54,240 bases of DNA from the NCBI GenBank assembly GCA_029879725.1, contig JAOUPR010000013.1, positions 1-54,240 on the forward strand. Direction: 5' to 3'. The DNA is from Gemmatimonadota bacterium (GTDB lineage Bacteria; Gemmatimonadota; Gemmatimonadetes; Longimicrobiales; Gaopeijiaceae). The translations under genes and the position numbers were made by a program. Under the pieces are notes generated by a model that saw nothing but the letters and a program-made list of their open reading frames with translations, was not told the DNA's origin and made no database searches. Within the stretch, counting starts at the first letter, position 1. Every line of letters begins with the position of its first letter. Below are positions 1 to 8,709 of the stretch, in pieces.

Positions 1-156
1 GGGGTGGAGATCGACTCCGACGTGGCCGATGGGCCGCATTCGGTGATTCTCAACCAGGTCACCAACGGCGTCGCGGTGAGGATGGCGGTTCTCTACCTCC
101 TCGCGGGCGGCGCGCCGGAGCGGGCCGAGGCGGCCAAGCACGGAGGTGAGGCGTGA
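1..156 (+). CDS. pyrB: Aspartate carbamoyltransferase catalytic chain, C-terminal fragment
   Basis: Only the last 51 codons are inside the window; the gene starts upstream. The fragment reads [15 protein letters not shown] followed by [17 protein letters not shown], the typical C-terminal helix region of PyrB, where the family usually has [19 protein letters not shown]. The enzyme condenses carbamoyl phosphate with aspartate in the second step of UMP synthesis in the cytoplasm. Its TGA stop overlaps the GTG start of pyrC (GTGA), so the two are translationally coupled. Family identity rests on the short C-terminal motif and on the adjoining pyrC. Confidence 0.9.
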   Translation, partial: GVEIDSDVADGPHSVILNQVTNGVAVRMAVLYLLAGGAPERAEAAKHGGEA

Positions 157-1436
157 GCGAGGTGGTGGTGTTCCGTGGTGGGCGGGTGGTGGATCCGTCC
201 CGTTCGGTGGACGGCGTCGGCGACGTGGTCGTGGTGGACGGGTGGATCGCGGACGTCCCCGCCGAGTACACGCCGCCGGAGGACGCCCGCGTCATCGACT
301 GCGCGGGGCTGGTGGTGACGCCGGGGCTCATCGACGTGCACGTGCACCTCCGCGAGCCCGGGGAAGAGCACAAGGAGACCATCACGACCGGGGCCCGCGC
401 CGCGGCCGCGGGAGGCTTCACCGCCATCGTGGCCATGCCCAACACCGACCCCCCGACCGACGATCCGGCGGCGGTGGGATACGTGGTCGCGGAGGGGCGC
501 AAGGCGGGCGCGGCCCGGGTGTACCCCACGGGGTGCATCACCCTCGACCGGAAGGGCGAGCGGCTCGCGCTGGTGGGGGAGATGGTGGACGCGGGAGCGG
601 TGGCCATCACCGACGACGGCAGCCCCGTCATGGATTCGGGACTCATGCGCCTCGCGCTCCTCTACGCCCAGGCGTTCGACATCCCGGTGGCGGATCATCC
701 GGAGGACCTCACCCTCGCCGCGGGGGGTGCCATGAACGCGGGACTCGCCTCCGCGCGCATGGGGCTCCCGGGGAAGCCCAACGCGGCCGAGGACATCCAC
801 ATCATCCGCGACATCCTCCTCGCGGAGCTCACGGGAGGCCACATCCATCTCCAGCACGTGTCCACGCGCATGGGAGTGGAAATGATCCGGCAGGCCAAGG
901 CCCGGGGCGTGCGGGTCACCGCCGAGGCGTCCCCCCACCACCTCGTCCTCACCGAGGACGCCGTGGAGGGATACCGTACGGAGGCGAAGATGAACCCGCC
1001 CCTGCGGTCCGCCGAGGATCGAGCGGCGGTCCGGGCCGGGCTGGCGGACGGAACGCTGGACACCATCGCCACCGATCACGCCCCGCATCACTACGACGAG
1101 AAGGAGGCGGCCTTCCAGGACGCCCCCAACGGGATCGTGGGCCTGGAGACGGCGCTGGGCATCATCCTGACGCACGTGGTGGGCGAAGGGGTGATCGACC
1201 TCTCCACCATGGTGGAACGGATGAGCTGTCAGCCCGCGCGGGCCTTCGGGCTCCCCGGGGGGACGCTGGCGCCGGGGAGCGTCGGAGACGTCACCGTGTT
1301 CGATCCGGCGGCCGTGTGGACCGTGGACCCGAAGGCGTTCCGTTCCAAGAGCCGCAACACCCCCTTCGGAGGGTGGGAGCTCAAGGGGAGGCCACGCTAT
1401 ACCGTGGTGGGTGGACGGACCGTCTGGGAGGGGTGA
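153..1436 (+). CDS. pyrC: Dihydroorotase, class I (PyrC)
   Basis: A 427-residue amidohydrolase that interconverts carbamoyl aspartate and dihydroorotate, the third step of UMP synthesis. The metal-binding signature [10 protein letters not shown] lies at residues 61-70 (H63, H65), followed by the substrate-site motif [17 protein letters not shown] and ATDHAPHH carry later ligands and the catalytic Asp. Length and motif order fit the class I (~425-430 aa) dihydroorotases that pair with PyrB. The GTG start overlaps the pyrB stop by four bases. The operon ends at the hairpin terminator at 1465-1500. Confidence 0.96.
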   Translation: MSEVVVFRGGRVVDPSRSVDGVGDVVVVDGWIADVPAEYTPPEDARVIDCAGLVVTPGLIDVHVHLREPGEEHKETITTGARAAAAGGFTAIVAMPNTDPPTDDPAAVGYVVAEGRKAGAARVYPTGCITLDRKGERLALVGEMVDAGAVAITDDGSPVMDSGLMRLALLYAQAFDIPVADHPEDLTLAAGGAMNAGLASARMGLPGKPNAAEDIHIIRDILLAELTGGHIHLQHVSTRMGVEMIRQAKARGVRVTAEASPHHLVLTEDAVEGYRTEAKMNPPLRSAEDRAAVRAGLADGTLDTIATDHAPHHYDEKEAAFQDAPNGIVGLETALGIILTHVVGEGVIDLSTMVERMSCQPARAFGLPGGTLAPGSVGDVTVFDPAAVWTVDPKAFRSKSRNTPFGGWELKGRPRYTVVGGRTVWEG

Positions 1437-1464
1437 GCGGCGCACCGCGGTGCACCCACCAAGA

Positions 1465-1500
1465 AAGACGGGCGGCCCCCCTGAAGGGGCCGCCCGTCTT
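1465..1500. terminator. Shared bidirectional intrinsic terminator between pyrC and rpsT
   Basis: Perfect 15-bp inverted repeat: AAGACGGGCGGCCCC at 1465-1479, loop CCTGAA at 1480-1485, and GGGGCCGCCCGTCTT at 1486-1500. The arm ends supply a short A run on one side and TCTT on the other. It sits between two convergent genes (pyrC stop at 1436, rpsT stop at 1524), so it can end transcription from both directions. Confidence 0.88.
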
Positions 1501-1523
1501 CGTGTTCCGGAACTGGAGGCGCG

Positions 1524-1781
1524 TCAGGCGCTGAGACCGTTGACGTGCCTCTGAAGGCTGCTCTTCACCCGCGCCACGGCGTTGGGATGATAGAGGCGGC
1601 GCGTGGCCGCGCGATCCAGGAGTGCCACGGCTTCCTGAAGGCGAGCAACGCCTTCGTCGGCGTTGGCTGCGGTACGGACACGCTTGATGGCGGTGCGGAT
1701 CCGTGCACGGTTGGACCGGTTCGCGGTTCTCGCGACGCGGCTCAACTCCATCCGCTTCTTTGCACTCTTGATGTTCGGCAT
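1524..1781 (-). CDS. rpsT: 30S ribosomal protein S20
   Basis: An 85-residue, very basic protein starting MPNIKSAKKRM, the canonical S20 N-terminus, with the family helix pattern of Arg/Lys-rich segments and a C-terminal HPNAVARVKSSLQRHV. It binds 16S rRNA during 30S assembly. The reading frame is open further upstream, but the ATG at 1781 is chosen because it gives the conserved N-terminus and has GAGGGA just upstream. The gene is monocistronic, convergent with pyrC, and shares its terminator. Confidence 0.95.
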   Translation of the reverse strand: MPNIKSAKKRMELSRVARTANRSNRARIRTAIKRVRTAANADEGVARLQEAVALLDRAATRRLYHPNAVARVKSSLQRHVNGLSA

Positions 1782-1864
1782 GCGTCCCTCGGGGCGCGGT
1801 GGGATTCCTTTATGTCGAGCCAACAAAACTAGAATAGTACCGGCGCGGGATCAATGGGTCGGGG

Positions 1865-2932
1865 TCATCCGTCGAGTCGGGCGTACGGAACGACCGTCAC
1901 GGGAACGGTGACGCCCCCCCCGAAGGTGAAGGAGAGCGCCACGCTCACCGTGTCCCCGGCGGCGGGTGGCCGGGCCAATCCTTCCAGCATCCCATGCATC
2001 CCTCCGGGCTCCAGGCGGACCACCGCCCCCGGCAGGATCTCGATTCCGCGGGGGAGGGGAGTCATGCGCATCATCCCGTCCTCCACGGACATGGCGTGGA
2101 GGGACCCACGCTCCGCCGCGTCGGAGCCGATCCCGGCCAGTGTGTCGGCCCGGGAACCCACGTTCTCCAGCGTGAGATAGACGGCCATGGGTGCGGAAGG
2201 GGCCGGCGGTGGCGCGTAGGCGGCCAGGATCCGCAGGGCACCGGCCTCCGCCGGAGGGCGCAGCGCGCCGGGATCGGGCCGGTGGGAGGCCTCGACGACG
2301 GTGGCTTCCTCGTCGCCCGTGGACCAGTCGTGGGCGGCCAGCAGGGTGAGATCGTGGACCCAGACGGAGCGCCGCGTCCCCGTCCGGTACATGGCCCGAC
2401 CCAGGTCGTCGGGGGTGAAGGCGTAGACGGCGGCGGGGTGGCCGACCAGGTAGGTGCCCTCCCGGTCGAGCCGTTCCGGGGGCGGATAGTTGTATTCCGC
2501 CAGGATGTCGGCCACCTGGGCTTCCGTGCCGAGCAGCCCCACGAAGGTCGAATCGAAGGCGTCCAACCACCCCCGGAGGCGGGTGGGCGTGTCCCGCTGC
2601 GGATCGACGCTCACGAACACGACCTTCACGCGGCCCCGCAGATCCGGGTGCAACTCCTTCAGCGCGGCGCCGATGTTGGCCATGTGGAGGGGGCAGATGT
2701 CGGGGCACGAAGTGTACCCGAAGAAGAGGAGGGTGAGGTATCCGTCCGTCTCCTTCCGGAAATCGAACGGTCGGCCTTCGGTGTCGGTGAGGGTGAACGC
2801 CAACTTCCCCAGCGGGTGGGCGGGCTTGTCGCCCTGGATGGGGAGGTCGTGGGGGTCCTCCGACGGGGTCGGGGGAGGACCGCACGCGGCGGCGAGGAAG
2901 AGCGCGGATGCCAAGGTGGAGAGGCGGAGCAT
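1865..2932 (-). CDS. Sco1/SenC-PCu(A)C fusion lipoprotein, copper delivery
   Basis: A 355-residue exported lipoprotein (lipobox AAAC, Cys17). Residues ~40-200 are a SCO1/SenC thioredoxin-like domain with the copper-binding CxxxC (C76-PDI-C80) and the conserved downstream His (H165 in YLVGHP). Residues ~225-355 are a PCu(A)C-type domain with the Met/His cluster H279, M281, M287/M288/M290 and MHGM at 312-315, close to the family H(M)X10MX21HXM pattern. In other bacteria these are separate proteins that deliver Cu(I) to the CuA and CuB centres of cytochrome oxidase. Here both steps are on one chain. No oxidase gene is visible nearby. Divergent from scpA. Confidence 0.9.
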   Translation of the reverse strand: MLRLSTLASALFLAAACGPPPTPSEDPHDLPIQGDKPAHPLGKLAFTLTDTEGRPFDFRKETDGYLTLLFFGYTSCPDICPLHMANIGAALKELHPDLRGRVKVVFVSVDPQRDTPTRLRGWLDAFDSTFVGLLGTEAQVADILAEYNYPPPERLDREGTYLVGHPAAVYAFTPDDLGRAMYRTGTRRSVWVHDLTLLAAHDWSTGDEEATVVEASHRPDPGALRPPAEAGALRILAAYAPPPAPSAPMAVYLTLENVGSRADTLAGIGSDAAERGSLHAMSVEDGMMRMTPLPRGIEILPGAVVRLEPGGMHGMLEGLARPPAAGDTVSVALSFTFGGGVTVPVTVVPYARLDG

Positions 2933-3070
2933 GGTGCGAAGCCCGGTTGCAGAGGGAACCCATGGACGTCCCCGAAAGATAGCGCGACGAAAGGTGGTTC
3001 AGGCGTGCCGGTGAGACTGGACCCCGCACCCCCTCGTCCCCTACCTTACCACGTCTATGAAGCAGATCCC

Positions 3071-3955
3071 ATGCGGTACGTTCCAGAGGCCTCCGTGGGC
3101 CAATTGATCCCCGTCGTCCAGGAGGAACGGAGCGACGGCTTCTTCGACGTCGACATCGAGCGGTTCCAGGGTCCGCTGGATCTTCTCCTCCACCTGATCC
3201 GCACCCAGGACATCGACATCTTCGACATCCCGGTGTCGACCATCACGGAGCAATTCCTCCAGACCATCAAGAAGATCCGGGTGGAGGACCTCGACTCCGC
3301 GGGGGAGTTCCTGGAGATGGCGGCGATGCTGGTCCGCATCAAGGCCCAGATGCTCCTTCCCCGGTCCGCGGAGGACGAGGACGAGGACCCGCGGGCCGAG
3401 CTCGTCCGACGGCTGTTGGAGTACGAGCAGATCCGTGAGATCACCCAGCGCCTCTCCGTCGCGGAGGCGGACCGCGGGCGCCGGTTCTCCAAGGGTTACG
3501 TGCCGCCGAGACCCCGCAAGCCTCTCACGGAGACGCCTCTGGAAACCACGTGGGAAGAGGTGTTCGCTGCCGCGCTCCTGGTGGAACTCCCCGAGCCCAG
3601 GGAGCGGGAGCACCGCGTGACCACGCGCACCGTGGCCATGGAGGACAAGGTCATCCTGATCCTGGACACGCTCAAGGAGGCGACCCGGGTGGAGTTCAGC
3701 AAGCTCCTGGAGGGGTTCATGGGACGGATGCACGGCGTGATGACGTTCCTGGCGGGGCTCGAGTTGACCCGCCGTCGCCTCCTCTTCCTCCGCCAGACCG
3801 AGCCCTTCACCGAGCTGTGGCTCTACCGTCGGGACGACGCTCCCGAAGACGAAGAGGGCGAGGCCGGGGACGAGCCGGCTCCCGCCCATGACGACGTTCC
3901 CGGGATCGCCTTCGAAGGCGATCCCGCATTCGATGAAGAAGGAGTCGAAGCTTGA
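3071..3955 (+). CDS. scpA: Segregation and condensation protein A (ScpA kleisin)
   Basis: A 294-residue kleisin subunit that bridges the SMC head and neck together with ScpB in the bacterial condensin complex. The family signature FQGPLDLLLHLI is near residues 32-43, followed by DIDIFDIPVSTITEQFL and EFLEMAAMLVRIKAQMLLP. A C-terminal winged-helix segment (LILDTLKEATRVEFSKLLEGF) follows. Residues after ~262 form an acidic tail. The frame is open far upstream; the ATG at 3071 is chosen because family similarity begins shortly after it, although its ribosome-binding site is weak and a GTG further upstream cannot be excluded. The stop overlaps the scpB start. Confidence 0.93.
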   Translation: MRYVPEASVGQLIPVVQEERSDGFFDVDIERFQGPLDLLLHLIRTQDIDIFDIPVSTITEQFLQTIKKIRVEDLDSAGEFLEMAAMLVRIKAQMLLPRSAEDEDEDPRAELVRRLLEYEQIREITQRLSVAEADRGRRFSKGYVPPRPRKPLTETPLETTWEEVFAAALLVELPEPREREHRVTTRTVAMEDKVILILDTLKEATRVEFSKLLEGFMGRMHGVMTFLAGLELTRRRLLFLRQTEPFTELWLYRRDDAPEDEEGEAGDEPAPAHDDVPGIAFEGDPAFDEEGVEA

Positions 3956-4830
3956 ACGCAGCACAGATCGTGGAGGCGGTCCTCTTCGCGTCCGACGCAC
4001 CCCTCACTCCGGACGAGATCGCCCGGGCGGACGAGGTCCTCGACGAGGACCTGGTGGAGCAGATCCTCCGCCAGTTGCAGGCCGAGTACGACGACGCGCA
4101 GCGAGCATTCCAGGTGGTGGAGGTGGCGGAGGGATACCAGATCCTCACCCGGCCGGAGTTCGCGCCCTATCTGGAGCGCTTCGACAACGTACCTCGTCCC
4201 TCCCGCCTCTCCGGGCCCGCGCTGGAGACGCTGGCCATCATGGCCTACCGGCAGCCCATCGGAAGAGCGGAGGTGGAGTACATCCGCGGGGTGGGATCGT
4301 CGGGGGTGATCCGGTCACTCCAGGATCGTCAGCTGGTCGACGTGGTGGGGCGTGCCGAAGGGTTGGGTCGCCCCCTCCTGTACGGGACGACACAGAAGTT
4401 CCTGGAGCACTTCGGCTTCCGCTCACTGGAGGATCTCCCCCGGCCCGAGGAACTCCCGGTCGTCTTGCGGGAGCGCATCCCGCTGGGAACCGAGGACGAG
4501 GAAGAGGCGGAAGTGGAGAGCCCGGCGCTGGAGCTTCCCCTGCATGAGAACGGGGAAGCGGAGGCCGTGGACGCGGAGGTCCGGGAGGAGACGGAGACCG
4601 TGGCCGCTGAGGTGGAAGTGGAGGTCGCGGACGCGGCGGTCGAGTTCGCGGACGAGGACGGGGATGGCGGCGGCGAGGTGGAGGCGGACGTGGCCGTGGA
4701 GGACGAGTTCGCGGACGCCGACGCCGACGCCGACGTCGACGCCGAGGTGGAGGCGGACGTGGACGTGAAGGCGGCGGGTGCCGCCCCGCCCGAGGAGCCG
4801 GATGATCCGGCTCCCGCTCCGGCTTCCTGA
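3952..4830 (+). CDS. scpB: Segregation and condensation protein B (ScpB) with acidic tail
   Basis: A 292-residue protein whose first ~180 residues are a normal ScpB: two winged-helix domains, with IVEAVLFASDAPLT at the N-terminus and the signature LETLAIMAYRQPIGRAEVEYIRGV near 90-113. ScpB dimers bind ScpA in the SMC complex. Residues ~185-292 form a long, nearly uncharged-free tail of Glu/Asp with Val/Ala, including DADADADVDAEVEADVDV. That is well beyond the ~190-200 aa typical of the family. The start is TTG at 3952, overlapping the scpA TGA (TTGA), so translation is probably coupled. Confidence 0.93.
   Translation: MNAAQIVEAVLFASDAPLTPDEIARADEVLDEDLVEQILRQLQAEYDDAQRAFQVVEVAEGYQILTRPEFAPYLERFDNVPRPSRLSGPALETLAIMAYRQPIGRAEVEYIRGVGSSGVIRSLQDRQLVDVVGRAEGLGRPLLYGTTQKFLEHFGFRSLEDLPRPEELPVVLRERIPLGTEDEEEAEVESPALELPLHENGEAEAVDAEVREETETVAAEVEVEVADAAVEFADEDGDGGGEVEADVAVEDEFADADADADVDAEVEADVDVKAAGAAPPEEPDDPAPAPAS
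4714..4743 (+). repeat. Tandem GACGCC hexamer repeat in the scpB tail
   Basis: Five consecutive six-base units (GACGCC four times, GACGTC once) encode Asp-Ala pairs in the acidic C-terminal tail of ScpB. Such repeats can change in copy number by slippage without breaking the frame. Confidence 0.8.
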
Positions 4831-5575
4831 GCGATCCGTGTCGGAGGGCGTGAGGATCCAGAAGTTCCTGTCCCGCACGGGGCGGGCGTCGCGACGGGAG
4901 GCGGAGCGCCTCATGAGCGAGGGTCGCGTGCGTGTGAACGGTCGGGTCGTCACGGAGTTGGGTACCCGCGTGGATCCCGATCGCGACGAGATCGCGGTGG
5001 ACGGCCGGGTGATGGTGGCGTCCGAGGCGCGGATCATCGTCTTCCACAAGCCGGCCGGCGTCCTGACCACGCGGAAGGACCCCCACGGGGGACGCACGGT
5101 ATACCAGGTCCTGCCGAGACAGCATCGGCAACTCCGCTACGTGGGTCGTCTGGATCGGGACACGGAGGGTCTGCTCCTGTTCACCAACGACGGTGATCTG
5201 GCCAACGGGCTGCTCCACCCTTCGTCGGAGGTGGAGCGGGAATACCGGGCCTGGGTCACGGGCGTCCCCGACCGGGACACGCTCCAACGTCTGGTGTCGG
5301 GAGTGAAGCTCGACGACGGGCCCGCCCAGGCCCGCCGGGCCGAGGCGGTGGGTGCCGGGCCGGACGGGAGCGAGCTCAGGGTCGTGCTCACCGAAGGGCG
5401 GAAGCGCGAAGTCCGTCGCCTCCTGTACGCGGTGGGGCACCCGGTGCAGCGGCTGGTTCGTGTCCGGTACGGGAACGTGCGTCTCGGCGATCTCCCGCCC
5501 GGGAGTTGGCGGCGTCTGGAGCCCGACGAAGAACGGGGGCTACGAGAGCTCGCCGGTGGACGGCGACGCGAATAG
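4802..5575 (+). CDS. rluB: 23S rRNA pseudouridine synthase, RsuA/RluB family
   Basis: A 257-residue enzyme that isomerises uridine to pseudouridine in rRNA. An S4 RNA-binding domain (RIQKFLSRTGRASRREAERL, then GRVRVNGRVV) is followed by the catalytic domain with YVGRLDRDTEGLLLFTNDG; D118 is the catalytic Asp. EGRKREVRRLLYAVGHPV is the family C-terminal motif. The start at ATG 4802 is preferred because GAGGAG lies four bases upstream. It overlaps the scpB end by 29 bases. GTG starts at 4838 and 4850 would give a shorter N-terminus closer to the usual one. scpA-scpB-rluB is a widespread gene order. Confidence 0.9.
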   Translation: MIRLPLRLPERSVSEGVRIQKFLSRTGRASRREAERLMSEGRVRVNGRVVTELGTRVDPDRDEIAVDGRVMVASEARIIVFHKPAGVLTTRKDPHGGRTVYQVLPRQHRQLRYVGRLDRDTEGLLLFTNDGDLANGLLHPSSEVEREYRAWVTGVPDRDTLQRLVSGVKLDDGPAQARRAEAVGAGPDGSELRVVLTEGRKREVRRLLYAVGHPVQRLVRVRYGNVRLGDLPPGSWRRLEPDEERGLRELAGGRRRE

Positions 5576-5600
5576 TGTGAACTGAACGCTACGGAAGATC

Positions 5601-7259
5601 ATGGATCTCAGAAACAAGACGGTGCTGATCCTCGGAGGTGCGGGTCTGGTGGGCATGGCCGTGGCTCGGAGAGCCATGGAGGGCCGCCCCGCCCGTATCG
5701 TGATCGGATCCCTTCGCAGGCAGGAGGCGGACGAGGCGGTCGCCGAACTCTCCGGGGAGGCGGGACCCGCGGGGATCGCTCTCGAAGGCGTGTGGGGGGA
5801 CCTCTTCGTTCCGGAGGACATGAAGGATCTCCCCCGACCCGACGTTCTCGCCGACCCGGAGATGCGCGGTCGCCTGGTGGACGATCTCTACGGAGAACTC
5901 ACCGAGGAGGTCTTCCTGCGGTCCACGCTGGGCGCGCTCCTCTGCGCCGTGAAGCCCGACATCATCGTCGACTGCGTGAATACCGCGGGCGCCCTGGCGT
6001 ACCAGAACGTGTTCGCGTCCGCGGCCTCGTTGCGGGAGGCGGCGGGTGAGGGGAGGGCCGACGCCGAGGCCGTGGATCGGCACCTGGCCACGCTGTATCT
6101 CCCTCAGCTCATCCGACACACGCAGATCGCGCTGGAGGGGATGAAGAGGGCGGGCACGGAGGTGTTCGTGAAGGTGGGTACCGCCGGGACGGGTGGGATG
6201 GGGCTGAACATCCCCTTCACCCATTCCGAGGAGCGCCCTTCCCGGGTCCTTCTGGCGAAATCGGGGATCGCGGGAGCGCAGACGCTCTTCCTCTTCCTCA
6301 TGGCCCGTACGCCGGGAGCGCCGGCGGTGAAGGAGGTCAAGCCCACCGCCGCCATCAGCTGGAAGGCGGTTCGCCAGGGGACGGTACACCGTGGGGGGCA
6401 CCCGATCATCCGGGCCGACGCCACGGAGCCCCTCTCCCTGGGCGAGGCGTTCACCGAGGGCGCGGAACGAGGGTTCGTATCCACGGGAGAGCCGTTGGAA
6501 GGCGTCTACCTGGATGCCGGGGAGAACGGCGTGTTCACGGTGGGCGAGTTCGAGACGCTGACGGCGCTCGGGCTCATGGAGTTCGTGACGCCGGAGGAGA
6601 TCGCCGAGAACGTGGTCCGGGAGATCCTGTCCCACCCCACCGGGCGGGACGTGGTGACGGCCCTGGACTCGGCGACCATGGGGCCCACCTACCGCGCCGG
6701 GGTGCTGCGGAGCGTGGCCATCGACCACATGGAGGCCCTGGAGAAGGAGTCCGGCATCCGATCGGTGGCCTACGAGATGCTCGGCCCGCCACGGCTGTCC
6801 AAACTCCTCTTCGAAGGCTCGATCCTCGAGCGCCTCTTCGACACGCTGGCGGCCGCCGCGGATCTGGATGCGGAGGAGACGGCCCGACGGGCTCAGGCTC
6901 TGATCCAGGAGGATCACGACCTGCGGCAGCGGATCGTCTCCATCGGTCTTCCCATCCTCCTCCCGGACGGGGAGCACGTTCTCCGGGGACCCACGGTGAA
7001 GGTCCATCCCGAGGAAGGGCTCCCCTTGAAGGACCAGCGCCTTCTCGATCGCGGATGGGTGGATCTGAGGGCGGCGAACTGGGTTCAGTGGAAGTCCCGC
7101 TGTACCCGGATCGCCGGGGAGATCGGGTCACGCCCCGGGGTGGGCCAGGGGTCCACCGGCGACCACGAGTACGGCGATCCGTCGGGGCGGATCCGTCCCG
7201 GACGGTTGGCGGCGTGGATCTTCCGTTACGAGGATCGGGGAGAGCGGATCAAGCGCTGA
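5601..7259 (+). CDS. Conserved SDR-like NAD(P)-binding protein of unknown function
   Basis: A 552-residue protein that begins with a Rossmann-type nucleotide-binding segment (TVLILGGAGLVGMAVARR, residues 7-24), as in short-chain dehydrogenases/epimerases. It is twice the length of a normal SDR. Other visible stretches are DIIVDCVNTAGALAYQNVF, VFVKVGTAGTGGMGLNIPF and WKAVRQGTVHRGGHPI. I cannot see a clear YxxxK catalytic pair in the usual place. No signal peptide or membrane segment, so probably cytoplasmic. It lies 25 bases after rluB and ends directly against the convergent pcm gene (stop codons meet at TGATCA). Confidence 0.75.
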   Translation: MDLRNKTVLILGGAGLVGMAVARRAMEGRPARIVIGSLRRQEADEAVAELSGEAGPAGIALEGVWGDLFVPEDMKDLPRPDVLADPEMRGRLVDDLYGELTEEVFLRSTLGALLCAVKPDIIVDCVNTAGALAYQNVFASAASLREAAGEGRADAEAVDRHLATLYLPQLIRHTQIALEGMKRAGTEVFVKVGTAGTGGMGLNIPFTHSEERPSRVLLAKSGIAGAQTLFLFLMARTPGAPAVKEVKPTAAISWKAVRQGTVHRGGHPIIRADATEPLSLGEAFTEGAERGFVSTGEPLEGVYLDAGENGVFTVGEFETLTALGLMEFVTPEEIAENVVREILSHPTGRDVVTALDSATMGPTYRAGVLRSVAIDHMEALEKESGIRSVAYEMLGPPRLSKLLFEGSILERLFDTLAAAADLDAEETARRAQALIQEDHDLRQRIVSIGLPILLPDGEHVLRGPTVKVHPEEGLPLKDQRLLDRGWVDLRAANWVQWKSRCTRIAGEIGSRPGVGQGSTGDHEYGDPSGRIRPGRLAAWIFRYEDRGERIKR

Positions 7260-7916
7260 TCAGGCCGTGCTCCATGCCTCGGCCCCCAGGAGCGGGACGA
7301 AGTGGCACGGCGTGAACTCCCGGGATCGGAATTCGTCGGCCCAGCGGACGACGAGGACCAGGTTCTGGATGTCCTGGTTTCCCACCGGAACCACCAGCCG
7401 TCCCCCGATGGGGGAGAGCTGGTGGAGGAGCGACGGGGGGATGGCCGGTGCGCCCGCGGTCACCATGATGGCGTCGAAGGGAGCCCGTTCCGGCCATCCC
7501 AGCGATCCGTCCCGGACGGCGACCGTCACGTTGCGGATCCCCAGGGCGCGGAGGCGCGCGGTGGCCTCCCGCGCGAGGTCGGGGATGCGCTCGATGGAAT
7601 ACACGGTTTCCACGAGGCCGGCGAGGACGGCGGTCTGGTATCCCGATCCCGTCCCGATCTCCAGGACGCGCTCTCCACCGGTGAGTCGGAGCGCCTGCGT
7701 CATCACGGCGACCATGTACGGCTGGGAGATGGTCTGTCCGTGGCCGATGAGAGAGGGATGGTCCGCGTACGCCTCGCCGACACGCTCGGGAGGGAGGAAG
7801 GTGGCTCGGGGGAGCGCTGCCATCATGGCGAGCAGGCGTTCGTCTTCGATACCCCTGGAACGGAGTTGTCTGCGTACCATCCGTGCCCGATCCCGGGCTT
7901 CGTCCATGCGGTCCAT
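7260..7916 (-). CDS. pcm: Protein-L-isoaspartate O-methyltransferase
   Basis: A 218-residue SAM-dependent repair enzyme that methylates isoaspartyl residues in aged proteins. It shows the family motifs GQTISQPYMVA, the SAM-binding VLEIGTGSGYQTAVLA, and late LVVPVGNQDIQNLVLV. The frame continues upstream to a GTG at 7961, but the ATG at 7916 is chosen because TAGGAG lies about eight bases upstream and the N-terminal helix DEARDRARMVRRQL begins right after it. Divergent from upp across a 142-base region containing an imperfect palindrome (7983-8012). Confidence 0.94.
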   Translation of the reverse strand: MDRMDEARDRARMVRRQLRSRGIEDERLLAMMAALPRATFLPPERVGEAYADHPSLIGHGQTISQPYMVAVMTQALRLTGGERVLEIGTGSGYQTAVLAGLVETVYSIERIPDLAREATARLRALGIRNVTVAVRDGSLGWPERAPFDAIMVTAGAPAIPPSLLHQLSPIGGRLVVPVGNQDIQNLVLVVRWADEFRSREFTPCHFVPLLGAEAWSTA

Positions 7917-7982
7917 CCTGGCGCTCCTACGGGAGTGGCCTGGTCCCCGCCCCACCGACACCCTAAGGTAACCGGGTGTGGT

Positions 7983-8012
7983 GTATCAGGATCGGCCCGG
8001 CCATCCCGATAC
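7983..8012. promoter_or_regulatory. Imperfect 30-base inverted repeat between pcm and upp
   Basis: GTATC-A-GGAT at 7983-7992 pairs with ATCC-C-GATAC at 8003-8012, with one mismatch, around a GC core CGGCCCGGCC. It lies in the divergent intergenic region, 46 bases before the upp start, so it could be an operator or a leader hairpin. There is no direct evidence for a regulator. Confidence 0.4.
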
Positions 8013-8058
8013 GCCAGACCCGGGTACTCTTCGCCAGGACATTCCTCCCCCTCGATCC

Positions 8059-8697
8059 ATGACTCCACATCCGAACCTGACGCTGATCAGCCATCCACTC
8101 ATCCGCCACAAGATGTCGCTCCTCCGGGACGTCGACACGCCCAAGAAGTTGTTCCGGGAACTGGTGACGGAGATCTCCATGCTCATGGCGTACGAGACCA
8201 CCCGGGGGCTTCCGGACGAGGAGACGCGGGTGACGACCCCCCTGGAAGAGATGACCGGGTATCGCATCGCGGGGAAGAAGCTGGTGCTGGTCCCCATCCT
8301 GCGAGCCGGGCTGGGGATGGTGGAGGGGGTACTCCGCCTCATCCCCACGGCCCGCGTTGGACACGTCGGCATCGCCCGGGACGAGGAATCCCTGCAGCCG
8401 GTGGAGTACTACTTCAACGTTCCTCCGCATCCCGAAGTGCACCGCTTCGTGGTCCTCGATCCCATGCTCGCCACGGGTGGCTCCGCGTCCGCGGCCATCG
8501 CGGGGCTCAAGGCGCGCGGAGCCACCAGCATCATGCTCATGTGCCTGGTATCGGCGCCCGAGGGGCTGCGCGCCATGGCGGCGGCCCACCCCGACGTCCA
8601 GGTCTTCGCGGCGGCGCTGGACCGGCAGCTCAACGAACGGGGGTACATCGTGCCGGGGCTCGGCGATGCCGGCGACCGGCTGTTCGGGACGCTGTGA
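8059..8697 (+). CDS. upp: Uracil phosphoribosyltransferase
   Basis: A 212-residue salvage enzyme that makes UMP from uracil and PRPP. The PRPP-binding motif is [17 protein letters not shown], the N-terminal [15 protein letters not shown] is diagnostic, and the C-terminal [17 protein letters not shown] is the uracil-binding loop. The ATG at 8059 gives the family N-terminus ([11 protein letters not shown]); the frame extends upstream without similarity. It complements the de novo pyrB-pyrC pathway at the left edge. Confidence 0.96.
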   Translation: MTPHPNLTLISHPLIRHKMSLLRDVDTPKKLFRELVTEISMLMAYETTRGLPDEETRVTTPLEEMTGYRIAGKKLVLVPILRAGLGMVEGVLRLIPTARVGHVGIARDEESLQPVEYYFNVPPHPEVHRFVVLDPMLATGGSASAAIAGLKARGATSIMLMCLVSAPEGLRAMAAAHPDVQVFAAALDRQLNERGYIVPGLGDAGDRLFGTL

Positions 8698-8709
8698 GCC
8701 GGGTGTACC

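Noticed and set aside
7257..7262. TGATCA at which convergent stop codons meet (also 36474-36479)
   Set aside because: It follows from TGA stops abutting on opposite strands; no sign of a specific function.
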